Assembly (NCBI GenBank): GCA_015179125.1
Contig: WHVA01000146.1
Span: forward strand, 162,555-226,554
Direction: 5' to 3'
Length of the DNA: 64,000 bases
Origin: Gautieria morchelliformis
Lineage: Eukaryota; Basidiomycota; Agaricomycetes; Gomphales; Gomphaceae
In this document: piece by piece, positions 22,515 through 33,517 of the stretch
Layout of the letters: each line of letters starts with the position of its first letter
Numbering within the stretch: position 1 is the first letter of the stretch
Translations under genes and position numbers: made by a program
The notes under the pieces: generated by a model
Database searches by the model: none
The model's input: the letters and a program-made list of their open reading frames with translations, nothing else
What the model was told of the DNA's origin: nothing

Positions 22515-22792
22515 TCAACCCTGCATCCCCCTGACCTCCCTGACCCTTGATCGACCCTTGATGCCACCTATTATGTGAGTCGCTTGATTTCCGACACTGT
22601 TCCGAGAGTGGAAGCCGGAAATTGGAGTGGAACTGGCAAAGCGAACAGAACTGGTGGAAGTTCTCCCAGAAGCGGAATCATTTCCGAAAGCGGAGGCGGA
22701 GATGGAATCGGAACCGGAACCGGAGTCGGACATGGAGTCAGAACTGGGTGTGGTGTCGGAACTGGAAATGGAAAACAGGGTGTCCCCTGACA

Positions 22793-23975
22793 TCACCCCC
22801 CTCTAGCGTGCTGCGTCCTCGAAGCATGGGACACGAGGGATTGAAATGCCAGTGAGCGGATTCGGCGAGGGGCACCAGGGTGTGTCCTATAGAACTCGCG
22901 GAGTTTGTCCGGAGCGGAGACATCTTGCTCCGGGACCCATGAATTCTCCTCATACCCATACCCTTCCCATTTCACGAGGAATTGGAGTTGTCCTCGCACA
23001 AACCGGCTGTCCAGGATCCGTTCCACCACATAGTGCTCTTCCCCATCTACAATTTCCGGTGGAGGTGGCGGATGGGCCTTCCGACCTGGAATTGGGTCCT
23101 CAAGCATAGGGAGTAACTTCACCACGTCGAAGACGGGGTGGAGGCGGGACATGGACATCGGAAGTCGGAGGCGGTATGCATTCCGTCCAACCCTCCACAT
23201 CACTGTGAAGGGCCCAAGGTAGCGGTGGGCAAGCTTCTGCGAAGGGCGTGTGGTGCGGATGTCACTTGCATCTAGATACACCTTGTCTCCAACTTGGTAC
23301 TCCGGGGCAGGAACCCGGCATTGGTTGTAGTACCTTGCCATGTCATCCTTGGCCTTCGCAAGGGCCGACTTGGCTTCCGAAAGGGCGGAGTCCATGCGGT
23401 CTCGGAACTCATTGACAGTCTCGAGTCGGGACTCTGCCTGGCGCGGCTCAAAGCCCATCCGTGGGTGTCGTCTGGAGTCAAGCATGAAGGGAGTCTGTTG
23501 TGTGGCGGAATGTACGTGGTTGTTGTATTGGAATTCCGCCAGTGGAAGTAACTCATCCCAGTCATCCTGGCTCTCATTGACAAAGAGGCGGAGATATTGC
23601 TCCAACTCCTGATTGACCCGTTCCATCTGTCCGTCACCCTGTGGATGGTATGCTGTGGTGGTAGCCAGCTTTATGCCGAGCAGGCGGTAGAGCTCCCGAG
23701 TCAGTTCCGCGACGAACTGCAGACCTCGGTCGGAAACGACTTGCTTCGGGAGCCCATGCAACTTCCAGACATGTGCAAGGAACAGGCGGGCCGCTCCGAG
23801 GGCTGTGATCGTCGTGTGCGTCGGAATGAAGTGGGACACCTTGCTTACCGAGTCCACGACATTCATGATCGCGTTGTAGCCATGGGACTCTGGGAGTTCA
23901 ACCATGAAGTCGACACTGATGGTGTCCCAGCGGGATTCTGGAATCGGGAGTGGAACAAGTTCTCCGACGGGCGGA
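22793..23975 (-). pseudogene. Gypsy-2 integrase with C-terminal chromodomain
   Basis: One long frame. The core has D in SVDFMVELPES, D in QVVSDRGLQF and E in GDGQMERVNQE, matching the DDE triad. A GPY/F-like block follows (HRYLGPFTVMWRVGRNAYRL), and then a chromodomain: YVVERILDSR, then FLVKWEGYGYEENSWVP. Chromodomains of gypsy integrases steer insertion to marked chromatin. The frame is open to 22793, but the N-terminal HHCC finger is cut off at about 23990, where unrelated copia sequence begins, so no full integrase can be made from here. Confidence 0.9.
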
Positions 23976-24009
23976 AGGCTATTGCAGTGTCACTTCCTCT
24001 GAGTCAGGT

Positions 24010-25044
24010 CCGAACCAACTAGAATATCAGAGTCAGAGTGTGACTTCAGTACCAGGACTAGGACCAGTAGCGACCGGTGTGTTCTGCTGTTCCCTGACTG
24101 TACCATATCCCAATCTCCTAATTACACTAGCAACCTCGCATGTCAGCCTGAGCGCGTTTCCTGGTGTTAATGACATCCCACTTCCAACTGATTATAGCAC
24201 ACATCCTGAGTCCTTGGGTCATGACATAAGAGCATTTGTTGCAGCAGCGCTCGAAGGGATGGTTCTTTCCACAGTCCATGCATTTCACTTTATCCCGACG
24301 ATCCGATTTTGCGACATTCTGTCACCCTGGTGCACTGATTCTGGTTGCACTACACACGTATCCCCCATATGGTCCGATTTCTCCACCCTTGTCTCCAACA
24401 ACCGTAGGATACGTGGCATCGGTGGTCACTATATTGCTGCCATTGGTAGCGGCACTATTCATGTGCACTGTGGAAAGGGACAGAAATTGATGCTCCACGA
24501 CGCGCTTTACGTCCCTGAGGTTACGCTACGTTTGATATCGATTGTGCAGCTGGACAATGATGGCCTGTTTACTGTCTTCAGTGATGGCCATGTTGCTATC
24601 AAAGCCCGCAGCGCAAAAATCATGGCAGAGGGGGCCAACATTGGTACCGACCTTTACTACATATCTGACAATCCCAAGGCTGTTGTTGAATCTGCAAATA
24701 TCGCGCGTGCTGCCCCTGACCTTGAAACGTGGCACAGATGGCTTGGTCACTTGAATTACTCTTCGGTTATCAAGATGGCTAAGTCTGGCATGGCCGAAGG
24801 TATTCCAGTCGATCTATCTACACTCCCCCCCTTTGTGAACACTGTCATCGGCAAACAGACGAAATCGCCTGTTCCGAAACTCAGGAAGGGGGGGAGGGCA
24901 AAGAAGCAGCTTGAGAAAGTTTTTTCGGACATTACCGGGCCTGAGGATGTTGGCAGCACGACTGGGGATAGATACATTCTAAACTTTATTGATGACTACT
25001 CATGCATGTCATGGCTATTCCCACTTAGAAGAAGTCGGACGTGC
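24010..25044 (+). pseudogene. Ty1/copia fragment: protease to start of integrase
   Basis: Within a frame open from 23950 to 25641. Seen: retropepsin active site WCTDSGCTTHVSP (about 24330), ALYVPEVTLRLISI, the GAG-pre-integrase block ETWHRWLGHLNYSS (about 24730), and the first integrase strand VFSDITGPEDVG with FIDDYS (about 24925-25000). At about 25045 the frame passes without a stop into gypsy RT sequence (LAEASKKHD...). This copia family is different from Copia-A and Copia-B. RT and RNase H of this element are absent. Confidence 0.85.
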
Positions 25045-26830
25045 CTTGCTGAAGCCTCCAAGAAGCATGATAGAGTGGAGGCGGAAATTCCGGAGTACCT
25101 GCGGGAGTTTGAGGATGTCTTTTCCAAGGAGTCGTTTGATGCCCTGCCTCCACAGAAGCTGTGGGACCACGCCATCGAGTTGGAGCCTGGGTCAAAGCCC
25201 ACCAACTGCAAGGTCTACCCGCTGTCACCCAAGGAGCAGGTAGAGCTTGATGCATTCCTTGCAGAAACCCTCCGTACAGGGAGGATCCGCCCCTCCAAGT
25301 CACCCATGGCATCTCCGGTGTTCTTCATCAAGAAGAAAGACAGCTCGCTCAGACTTGTGCAGGATTACTGGGCCTTGAATGCGATCACGATCAAGAACCG
25401 GTACCCCATTCGACTCATTTCTGAACTGATCACACAACTCCGCGGGGAGAGGTACTTCACTAAACTGGATATCCGCTGGGGCTTCAATAATGTTCGGATC
25501 CGGGAGGGAGACAAGTGGAAGGCCGCATTCCGCACCAACCGAGGACTCTTTGAGCCACAGGTCATGTTCTTTAGCCTCACCAACAGTCCTGCCACGTTCC
25601 AGACGATGATGAATGACATTTTCCTTGACATGATAGCATAAGGGGTTGTCTGCGTCTACCTAGATGACATCCTCATCTTCACAAAAACAATGTCCGAACA
25701 TCGGGAAGTCGTGCGGAGAGTGCTGGAACTGCTCCGGGAGTACAACCTGTGTCTCAAGCTGGAAAAGTGCGAATTTGAGCGGACGTGGATAGAGTATCTG
25801 GGGGTGATCATGTCGGAAGGAAAGGTGGAAATGGACCCCGTCAAAGTTTCCGGTGTATCGGATTGACCCATGCCGTGGAACAAGACGGAGGTCCAGTCCT
25901 TCATTGGGTTTGTCAATTTCTACCGGCGGTTCATCAAGGACTTCTCCTGCCACGCCCGTGCCCTCTTCGACCTCACCAAGAAGGAGGTTGGATGGCAGTG
26001 GGGAGAGCCGGAACAGGCCTCCTTTGACAAACTCAAAGAGCTGATCACTTCTGCCCCGGTCCTGATCTTTCCCGACGGCTCTCGCCCTTATCGAGTCGAG
26101 GCGGATTCTTCCGACACAGCTACCGGAGCGGTCTTGTCACAACAGTCATCAGAAGGTGGGGGGGGGGTGGCATCCGATTGCCTTCTTCTCTAAGAGCCTT
26201 AGTCCGGTCGAGCGGAACTATGAGCTCCATGACAAGGAGATGCTGGCAATCATCCGGGCGCTGGAGGAGTGGCGACACTTCCTCGAGGGTGCTCTATGCC
26301 CATTGGAGATCTGGACAGACCACAAGAACCTCGAGTATTTACGCACGTCTAAGAAGTTGAACCGACGACAAGCGCAGTGGTCCCTACACCTGTCCCGGTT
26401 CGACTTCATGCTCCACCACCACCCCGGCCACACCATGGGCAAGCCCGACGCCCTATCCCGCCATGCGGATCATGGAAGCGGAAGTGGAGACAACGCGGAT
26501 ATGACACTGCTCCTCCCAAGTCTCTTTGCAATCTGCGCCCTAGAAGGAGTGACTGCAGTTGGGGCGGAAGCGGAAATGCTCCGGGACATCCAGAGGCAGT
26601 ACCAGAATGGAGAGAAGGAGGAGTCGGTGGTGAAGGCAGTGGAGGAACTTCGGAAAGGGCACTCACGGTCTGTACAGGCCATCGGAATGGTCGGAACGTG
26701 ATGGACTGCTCCACTTCAGAGGCAAGGTCTATGTTCCAGGTGGGGCGGACCTCCGCCGCCGCATTGTGTCCCAGCACCATGACACACAGGTCGCTGGGCA
26801 GGCTGGCAGGTGGAAGACGCTGGAGTTAGT
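25045..26830 (+). pseudogene. Gypsy-2 reverse transcriptase and RNase H (inverted module)
   Basis: Order as in chromoviruses: EYLREFEDVFSKESFDALP, the RT palm with LDIRWGFNNVRI, then stop TAA at 25639-25641 just before YLDDILIF (catalytic box). A second stop (TGA) lies near 25864 and a frameshift at a G-run at about 26157. RNase H shows [29 protein letters not shown], and the marker [12 protein letters not shown] further frameshift near 26700 leads into the start of the integrase HHCC region (RRRIVSQHHDTQVAGQ). It is plus-strand while gag and integrase are minus-strand, so the module has been flipped. Confidence 0.88.
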
Positions 26831-26834
26831 GTCC

Positions 26835-27900
26835 GAGTCTTCTTCTGCAAGCAGTGGATGGGGGCCAGAACAACATGTCTGTATGAGCTGTTCGGTCTTC
26901 CGCTGCTCCTGGCGCTCCTTCCGCACTTCCGACCGGCACATGTGACACTTGGCCAGGCATCGACTCATCAGTACCTTCCGAGTCTGCAAATTGATCTCCG
27001 GGTTGTGCTCCTGAAGCCAGGTAAACCCAAGGATGATGTCTTGCTTCCCCAGGCTGGTGACTGCAAAGGAAGTGCGTTCTGAGTGTCCATCGTAGCGGAG
27101 AATTGTGTCTACTATCTCCGTGATGGACCCTGCCTCATTGGGGCTTCCATCCACATTGAACACCGGGATTGCACGTTGCAACTTCCGCGTGGTCAGTCGG
27201 TTCTGTTCCACATAGTCCCGGTCTATGAACTGACCAGTGGCCCTGCAATCGACAATGGCGGGTCCGGATTTGACTTCCGCCGTATCTGTTGTCTGGATCT
27301 CCACCTTAATGACTAGTGACTTGGGGCCAGGGGTGGCAGCAACAACATAGCACTTCGGAAGGCGTCTCTCCCAAGCGCGGATGGGGGATGGATGGGGTGT
27401 CGGATTTGGTTTTTGTGTGACTTTATCCGGTGGGTCTGTCCGAAGTGAGGGGTGTGGGGGCTTTTCATTCTCTACTTCAAGACAGGCAAACTGGTTATGT
27501 ATAGGCAGCAGGGGCACACATCTCACCCGCTGCACGTCACAAAATCCGAAGCATTGTCCACTTCCGGTGCGCCATGTTCCGCATTTTCGGAAATTCCTTC
27601 CGCAGTGGGCACTCCGCTTATGTCTGCGAGTGCGAGGAACTCTGGAAGGAGCTCGAGTTTCTCCTCTGTGGTCATAAGCCGGATGTCAAAGGCTTGGGGG
27701 CACTCGTGGGCATAGTGGCCTGGTTGTCGGCATCGGAAGCAGGTGATGGTTCCATGGCCTCTTCCACGCATGCGGTCAACATCCATCGGGGCAGGGCCAC
27801 CTTTTGAGGGAGGGGGGCTAGGGTTCCTAATAGGAGCAGGCGGAGCAAGCATCGGAAATATTTTCCATGTGGGAATGAATGGTTGCTCCATTCAAGTTGC
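26835..27900 (-). pseudogene. Gypsy-2 gag zinc knuckle and protease
   Basis: The gag end has MDVDRMRGRGHGTITC leading into the knuckle CFRCRQPGHYAHEC, then EEKLELLPEFLALAD. A frameshift near 27530 leads to the protease frame: VDCRATGQFIDRDYV (active site; Asp kept, DCRATG in place of the common DSGA type), VTSLGKQDIILGFTWLQ and HNPEINLQTRKV. The frame then runs to about 26840, where it meets the inverted RT block. The knuckle would bind RNA and the protease would cut the polyprotein. Confidence 0.82.
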
Positions 27901-28790
27901 TCGCTCTGCCAAGTCAACAGACCCCTCACCATCCGGGAGACCTCTGCTCCCAAAAACCCGTCGGACGTTAAGCCCTTAATCCCAGCCCCCGATGGGCCTG
28001 CACAGATGTCCACCGTCGGAATGGCTCCCGACGGTTTGACCGGTGACACCTTGGCCTTCTTCGGCCCCGGTCCCTTGGTCATGTCCTCATCCTTCCGCTT
28101 CTGCTTCCCGTCCAGGAAGCTGCACCGGACCTTCCAGTCCAGGCACTGCTGACACACAGTCTTTTTTCCGTGTAGGCACCGGGTCTGGCGACGCCTGCAT
28201 GTGTCACAAGGTTCATGCTAAAAAACATAAGTCAAAAAATAACTGAACCGCCCCGACCCAAGGACTCACCTCTTCATCAGACCCGTCTGATTCCTCGGTC
28301 ATTTTCCGTTTCCAAGAGCCCGAGCCTTTCGGCTTTCCCTTGGCCGCATTCCTCTCGGCTGCATGCTTCATAGCAAGAATCAACGCTTGCGCGGTGGCTG
28401 AATCCAATGCGAACGGCTCGGGCGACGGAATGTGGATATTCTGTTCCACATCGGCTTGTCAAATTGTTTCAGCTTCCAACATTTTGATCAGTCGCTGGCG
28501 CTCACATTCGAAAACTGGCCCTTTTGGTTTCCGAGCCTCTTTGGCTTTCGCCTTCAAAACCCGCCTCTCTTCCTCCTGAGCCTCCTCGGCTTTTCATGCC
28601 TCTTTGGCATTTTTTGCCTCTTCGGCAATCCGCGCAGCTTCAGCCTGCGCCTTCTGTTCCGCTTCGGCTTTTTTGGCGTCCTCCTGCCATTTCTTCTCTA
28701 CTGCAGCCTTGCGCTCCTGCACAAGTTGCTGCTTTTCCTGCCATTCCTTATACCGGGGAACACGGCCAGGTACGTACTTTCAACGTTGTA
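27900..28790 (-). pseudogene. Coiled-coil / cysteine-cluster ORF upstream of Gypsy-2 gag
   Basis: Three parts in order. First, an Ala/Glu/Lys-rich probable coiled coil (about 28740-28500; EAARIAEEAKNAKEA) broken by an in-frame TGA near 28585, with another TGA near 28455. Second, HIPSPEPFALDSATAQAL, then an acidic end (DGSDEE). Third, after a 52-nt intron (28218-28269, donor GTGAGT, acceptor TTTTTTAG), a cysteine cluster CDTCRRRQTRC...CQQCLDWKVRC resembling a Zn2Cys6-type DNA-binding fold. The splice joins in phase. It leads into the gag region of Gypsy-2. It could be the N-terminal part of gag or a captured host gene; I cannot decide. Confidence 0.6.
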
Positions 28791-28850
28791 TGCGTGAATT
28801 GTTATGTGGATTCCAATGAACTTAAATTGCTGTTCCACCTTCACTAATAT

Positions 28851-29689
28851 CTAATGCCACCGCGTAGAGATCCGGCCTGGCACCTTGCTTCGAATTCTAT
28901 CGATTCTGGCAAATCAGAAATATTACGCAGAATATTTAATTATTTAATTATCCATTACCGTAATGCCTGAGCTTGACCTTACCCACGTGCCTTATGATGT
29001 AAGGCTGCTCCTCAAGATTCTCAGCATACAGCCATCTGGACACTTGAAGGGTGTTTCAGCACGTCATGCTAGGCGGAGGTTGGGATTGAAATCGAATACG
29101 TTGTTATTTCGCAGATAGGGAATCCACTGTGTTGTCTACATTGCACTTGCTGCAGCCAGGCTTAAAAAGTGCGATCCGAAATCCGAAGGATGAACATTGA
29201 ATCCCGACTGTCCCTGAGCGGCTTTAACCGTATTTCCAATGTTTCTCCTATGTATCACCCCCCATGCTCTCCTATATCATCGCCTTATGTATAGCAGCTG
29301 TCTAACAATCCCTCGAAGTATTTACTTGAAGGTTTGTTTCTGATTCCACATTGTTTTCCCCTATACTCCTGTGTCACGAGATGTGTGCATTGCGTCGACT
29401 CCGAACCTGTTTCTAAGTAGTTAAATAACTGTCAATCATTGTACATGTTCAGCAGTAATAATAACTCATCCTCTCCATCGTTTCAAGACTGCAAGTCGCA
29501 GTAATTCTTGTAGTCAGGTATACACATAGAAGTAAGCGCAGCTCTCTCAATATCTTGATCTCTATTCAATTTGGCTTCTTTTGACGTTTGAATTATATTT
29601 CTACACAAAGCCTATATACGCACCGAGTATCTCTTATCAGATTGGACGTGGCGTGGGTTGTATTCCACCTCTCGCCCAGTTCATGCTGC
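28851..29689. other. Unassigned AT-rich spacer
   Basis: No domain-bearing frame and no clear repeat was seen. The 5' LTR of Gypsy-2 might lie here, but no match to a 3' copy was found. Confidence 0.4.
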
Positions 29690-30265
29690 TGTCATGACAC
29701 ATTTATTTCCCATACTCAGATGCTCAGTTCTCCTATGTTCTCACTCCACCTTCGTGTTCATTCCAACTGCCCTTGCCGTGTTCGGCAACCGATCCTTGCT
29801 GTTCGCGCCATTTACCATGGCCACGCCGTCAAAGCACGATCGACGTCCCTGGACTAACTTAGCAGTCATCGCTTGGCCTATCACCTCCTCTGCTCAACCC
29901 TCTTTCGATGGTGTTCCTATGATCGGACTGTCATGACTTGTGTATTTCCTGGACCTTGTTATCCCCATTTCCCCTTTCGCCACTCCTCTCCTGTGTTTGC
30001 TCGGCTTTGCCCTCCACTTCAACCACTTCTCCCGTATGTCATTCCTGTTCGCCATTCCTCGCATATCTCCGAACCGCTATTCGCTGCTCGCGCATTTCGC
30101 CCGCAGGCACGCCATCAAAAAACGATCAATACCATTTACCCGGCAAGATGGTTCATCACTAACCCCATCACCTTCTTAATCTAACCCCTTTGGGTGTTCA
30201 TATGGCCAAGGTGTGTTCGCAGGACGTCCCTTCCATAGGTCGTGTGGGATCAACCCAGTAGACGA
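29690..30265 (+). repeat. Two truncated R1 LTR copies in tandem (copy b)
   Basis: Both 29690 and 29928 start TGTCATGAC and carry the R1 landmarks: CCGAACCGCTATTCGCTGCTCG or a diverged form, GGCACGCCATCAAA, and (second copy) ATGGTTCATCA and CGTCCCTTCCATAGG. Each stops before the R1 3' end. The second breaks at about 30265 and is followed at once by family R2. Confidence 0.7.
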
Positions 30266-30268
30266 AGA

Positions 30269-30697
30269 TTTTGGATTAGGATGTTAATTAGTGCCTTTTA
30301 ACAAACGAAATCTATTGCTCAGTGGTTAGAACCACTGTATTCGCCCCTCTTCTGTGTGCTGACTAAGCCCTTCGAGGCGCGTCCGGCACTGATGGATAAG
30401 AGTCACGTGACCGCATCGACAGAAGGATGGTGTCGATCCAAGGGATAACCAAATGAAAAGCGTTCACTTTTAAGGTAGTGTAGAGTAAACAGTGATAGTA
30501 AACCCTCAACGAAGATTTGGAATAAACTATCAAGATTTGGACTCTGTAGCTATCAAGCAAGACTACAGTAGTTTCAGGGGGCAAAATAATCGATTCTGGA
30601 TTTTTTTTCGTTCATACATTTGTAGTAGCTACTTATACTATATTAGTGGTGACTACTGGTGTTCAAGATAGTGAGCAGATGGGTCAAAAAACTACTT
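30269..30697 (-). repeat. Partial LTR of family R2
   Basis: Matches 18892-19317 over its length: TGGATTARGATGTTAA, CTGTGTGCTGACTAAGCCC, GGTAGT-TAGAGTAA, ATACATTTGTAGTAGCTA and AAAAAACTACTTGT. It ends at 30697, where the longer copy continues, so it is truncated. Confidence 0.75.
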
Positions 30698-30724
30698 GTC
30701 AGCTTAGAACGTACACACCAAACA

Positions 30725-33118
30725 TCACAACTCCGCCTCCACATTATCTTCGTCACCGTCGCGATACGTCATAGCCTCTCGGTCCAGACTCATCACCCGA
30801 GCATACTCTAAAAATAACCTGGGAAAGGGATATTGAGCAATTGTACCACATAATACACACATGTAGCTGGCACACTCACCTAAAATGATAAGCACTCATA
30901 TCCTCTTTTCGATAGAACTCGCGACTCCACACTTTGCCCGCTGTTGCTATACACTCGGCAAGGTCGTCGTGAGCACCAGCGCCGGCGAGATCGCCGCGGA
31001 AGAAGGCAAGGATATCATATATGTCCGACAAGTCAACCTGTGGAGCAAGTAATGCGTGGTGAGATGGACAAGGGAAGGTTAGTAGGAAGAAGAGGGAGTC
31101 TAGAGGGCAAGAGGCGACTTGCCTGGACAGGAATATAGTGTACCTAGGGCATGATACGTTCCGTGTACCTAACGGGGGTGAGAGCATGTACTGGACTCAG
31201 AGAAGACGGTCTCACCACTCCGGGAAGATGGTCGACTTGAATACAAGTGAGTTGGAGGTCATGAGCCGCTTAAATCGCGTGCTCCACCCGTTCCCGTCTA
31301 TCTGCACTGTAGTCAGCACGTATGAACACAGAGCAAGAGCTATAGGTCCATAAAAGTTGAGAGAACTTACATCCATGATATACTTGTACATCCACGCGTC
31401 CTGACATGATTGATACGGGTGCCATTGAAACATGTGCTTGAGCTCCGTGCACACGGGCTCTAGGCACTGTATTGCTTTCCCTACCAAAGACACATCCATG
31501 AAAGCCGCGTTCAATGTGCTGGCACGCACAGGTTCGCCGAATCCTACCGAGCCGTCCCATCCGCTTCCATTGCCTGCGCTACCACCGTGACCGCGAGGCA
31601 ACAAGACTTGCATTTCGCCTCCCCTGTGCGTACCCATCTCCACCAGTCGTATACGCTGACTGGAATTCCACTCGTTGCCTGTCTGATGTAATATCCCTGT
31701 GCTGCTCCCTCGCCACAGGAGCCGTGCGTCTGCTTTATAACCCCATGCAGGGTCCTCACCCACATCGTCGGTGTACTGTTCAGGTGCTGCAGTCAGGATG
31801 TCCTGGTGTAACGGGGAAACACAGATACTGAACGTAGGAGCGAGGAACGAGGAACGAGTGGGGGCTTGGCCCAAATTGGTGTGGGCAATGGAACTGGCAG
31901 AGAAAACCGTTCAGATGGATGTGACTAGGGTTGAGGCAGGGTGACATGGAGAGTCGGTGGTTGTAGATCAATTATTTTGATCTGGGAGATTTCAGGGACT
32001 TCTGTGGGAAGACGGGGAGCGTGAGGCCCAGAACGGCGGCGGTGGGGAGTGGGGGGGGCTCGTAAGAGTGGATGGGAGTGTTGGGGGGACAAGCAGCTGC
32101 CCAACCTTTTGCTGTGACGGAAGCAGCAACACGTTGGACGTCAATATCTGAAATATTCATCATAAGTGAGTGGAGACAATGGAAAAGATAGTCTGACACA
32201 CACATTCTCCCCACGCCACCGCCTCCTCAGCCTTACTGCGCAGCTCCCAGCTCACCATCTGTGTCGGTCCATCATCTGTCGTGAATGTCGCTCGAAACTC
32301 TGGTAACCAGTCCTGCATGTCCTCAAGGATATCGAGCTGGTTCTGGATACGCTCACGCGCAAGCACGGAGGTATCCTCGAAGGTGTAGTTGAGGAGTTCG
32401 ACAGCGGAGGCCGCGGAGACCTTGCCAATTGTAAATGTGTTGCTGTAGGACTCCCATGCTGCCTGGGATGCACGCAGGACAGAAGGATCAACACCCCAGA
32501 AAGGCTGGAGGCACTCATGGATGGAGTCGTCACAAGTTTCACTTCGTGGAAGTCTATGAAGTCCCACCTGAGCGGGCTGAGTCACACCAGGACTCAATGC
32601 ACATGCCAAACTCACCAAATCTCAAACCCTTTTGGAGGAGAGCGTTTGTAACGTCTTCTGTACTCGTCCACAGCCTGCTTGAGGGTTTTACTCTGGCGCT
32701 CTAATTTGCGTTTCCACTGGGTTTCGGAACGGTCTATGAGCTCGAGAATAGGGTGCTTTCCCTTTGGATTGATATCAAGAAGACCATCTGTGCGGTACAC
32801 GTGCGCTGCAGGCTGTGCGGGGGTTCGCTGCTGCTTGTGTTTCTTTGGCGGGACGGGCACATCGGCAAATGCACGGGCCTGGTGCAGGACAGAGGCGTCT
32901 GGGCGTTTCTGCCTTGTGGGCGATGGTCGAGTGCTTCTATTCTGCGGCCAGAAGACGATGGCGATTAGGAGGATAATGCAAAGAGACCATGAGAGAAGGC
33001 AGGGGTGGCGAGGCCCGCGCCAGGATGTGCAAGCGTGCTTGGGGAGGTACCGCTTTGGAGACGATGAGCGATGTGACGAGGTTGGAGAGAACCAGGCCAT
33101 TGCGTCATCAACGCGCAT
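30725..33118 (-). pseudogene. CAP10-like glycosyltransferase family 90 pseudogene
   Basis: Family enzymes are type II Golgi glycosyltransferases of fungal capsule and cell-surface glycan synthesis. Start ATG 33118; a signal-anchor (LSWSLCIILLIAIVFW) near residue 45, then YRTDGLLDINPKGKHPI, YRRRYKRSPPKGFEIW|WDF, PFWGVDP, LLWRGSSTG, SQRIRLV, YKYIMD|IDGNGWSTRFKRLMTS, NSLVFKSTIFPEW, VDLSDIYDILAFFRG, and the end EYARVMSLDREAM. Introns seen: 32568-32615, 32148-32203, 31302-31370, 31169-31215, 31038-31122 (GC donor) and 30819-30879. Lesions: one-base shift near 32540, in-frame TAA 31972-31974, a 7-bp CGTTCCT duplication near 31840, in-frame TAG 31144-31146 at the W of PWVHY. With four lesions it should not make enzyme. 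Confidence 0.88.
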
Positions 33119-33517
33119 GGACGCCGGGGCGCTAGTGGGCACGTGGACTGAATGTGCAACTACTTACTTATCATCGGAACGTATAGAATACATACATTGC
33201 ATGTCTGCTTCCAACAGTCCTTGTACTACCAACGGTCGACTCGGGCAGTACAGGAACGGACATAGCGACCACCGCTATGTTGCACCGCGCTGTACTTGCA
33301 ATCAAATGAGTTGAACAGTAGTACATACTGATTCCCAACATGAGATCTGCCCAGGCTATAAATAGTTAAGTTTATCTTATCTGTACCGCAATAGGCATAA
33401 TTATCCGTCAAGCGAACTCGCGTATTGACGTTTCATAGGTAAGGCGGACTGCCATCTCAGATCTGCCAATTTCCCGTGCGACCCATTCTTTCCTTTCACC
33501 AACGTTCCTCTCTGACT

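Larger units (their letters stand above)
22515..28850. mobile_element. Gypsy-2: rearranged chromodomain Ty3/gypsy element with an inverted core and a copia insert
   Basis: Gag and protease read on the minus strand (about 27900-26835), and integrase with chromodomain on the minus strand (23975-22793). The RT-RNase H block between them (25045-26830) reads on the plus strand. A copia protease/integrase piece (24010-25044, plus) lies between the inverted block and integrase. After the integrase stop the minus strand has AGAGGGGGG then TGATGTCAGGGG, a good polypurine tract and LTR start at about 22790. A Ser/Asp-rich reading frame with GGAACC-type repeats (22580-22790) lies within that putative LTR. 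All modules carry lesions. Confidence 0.82.

Noticed and set aside
26150-26170. G-run frameshift in Gypsy-2 as programmed slippage
   Set aside because: It lies between RT and RNase H of an element with other stops; slippage mutation at a homopolymer is enough.
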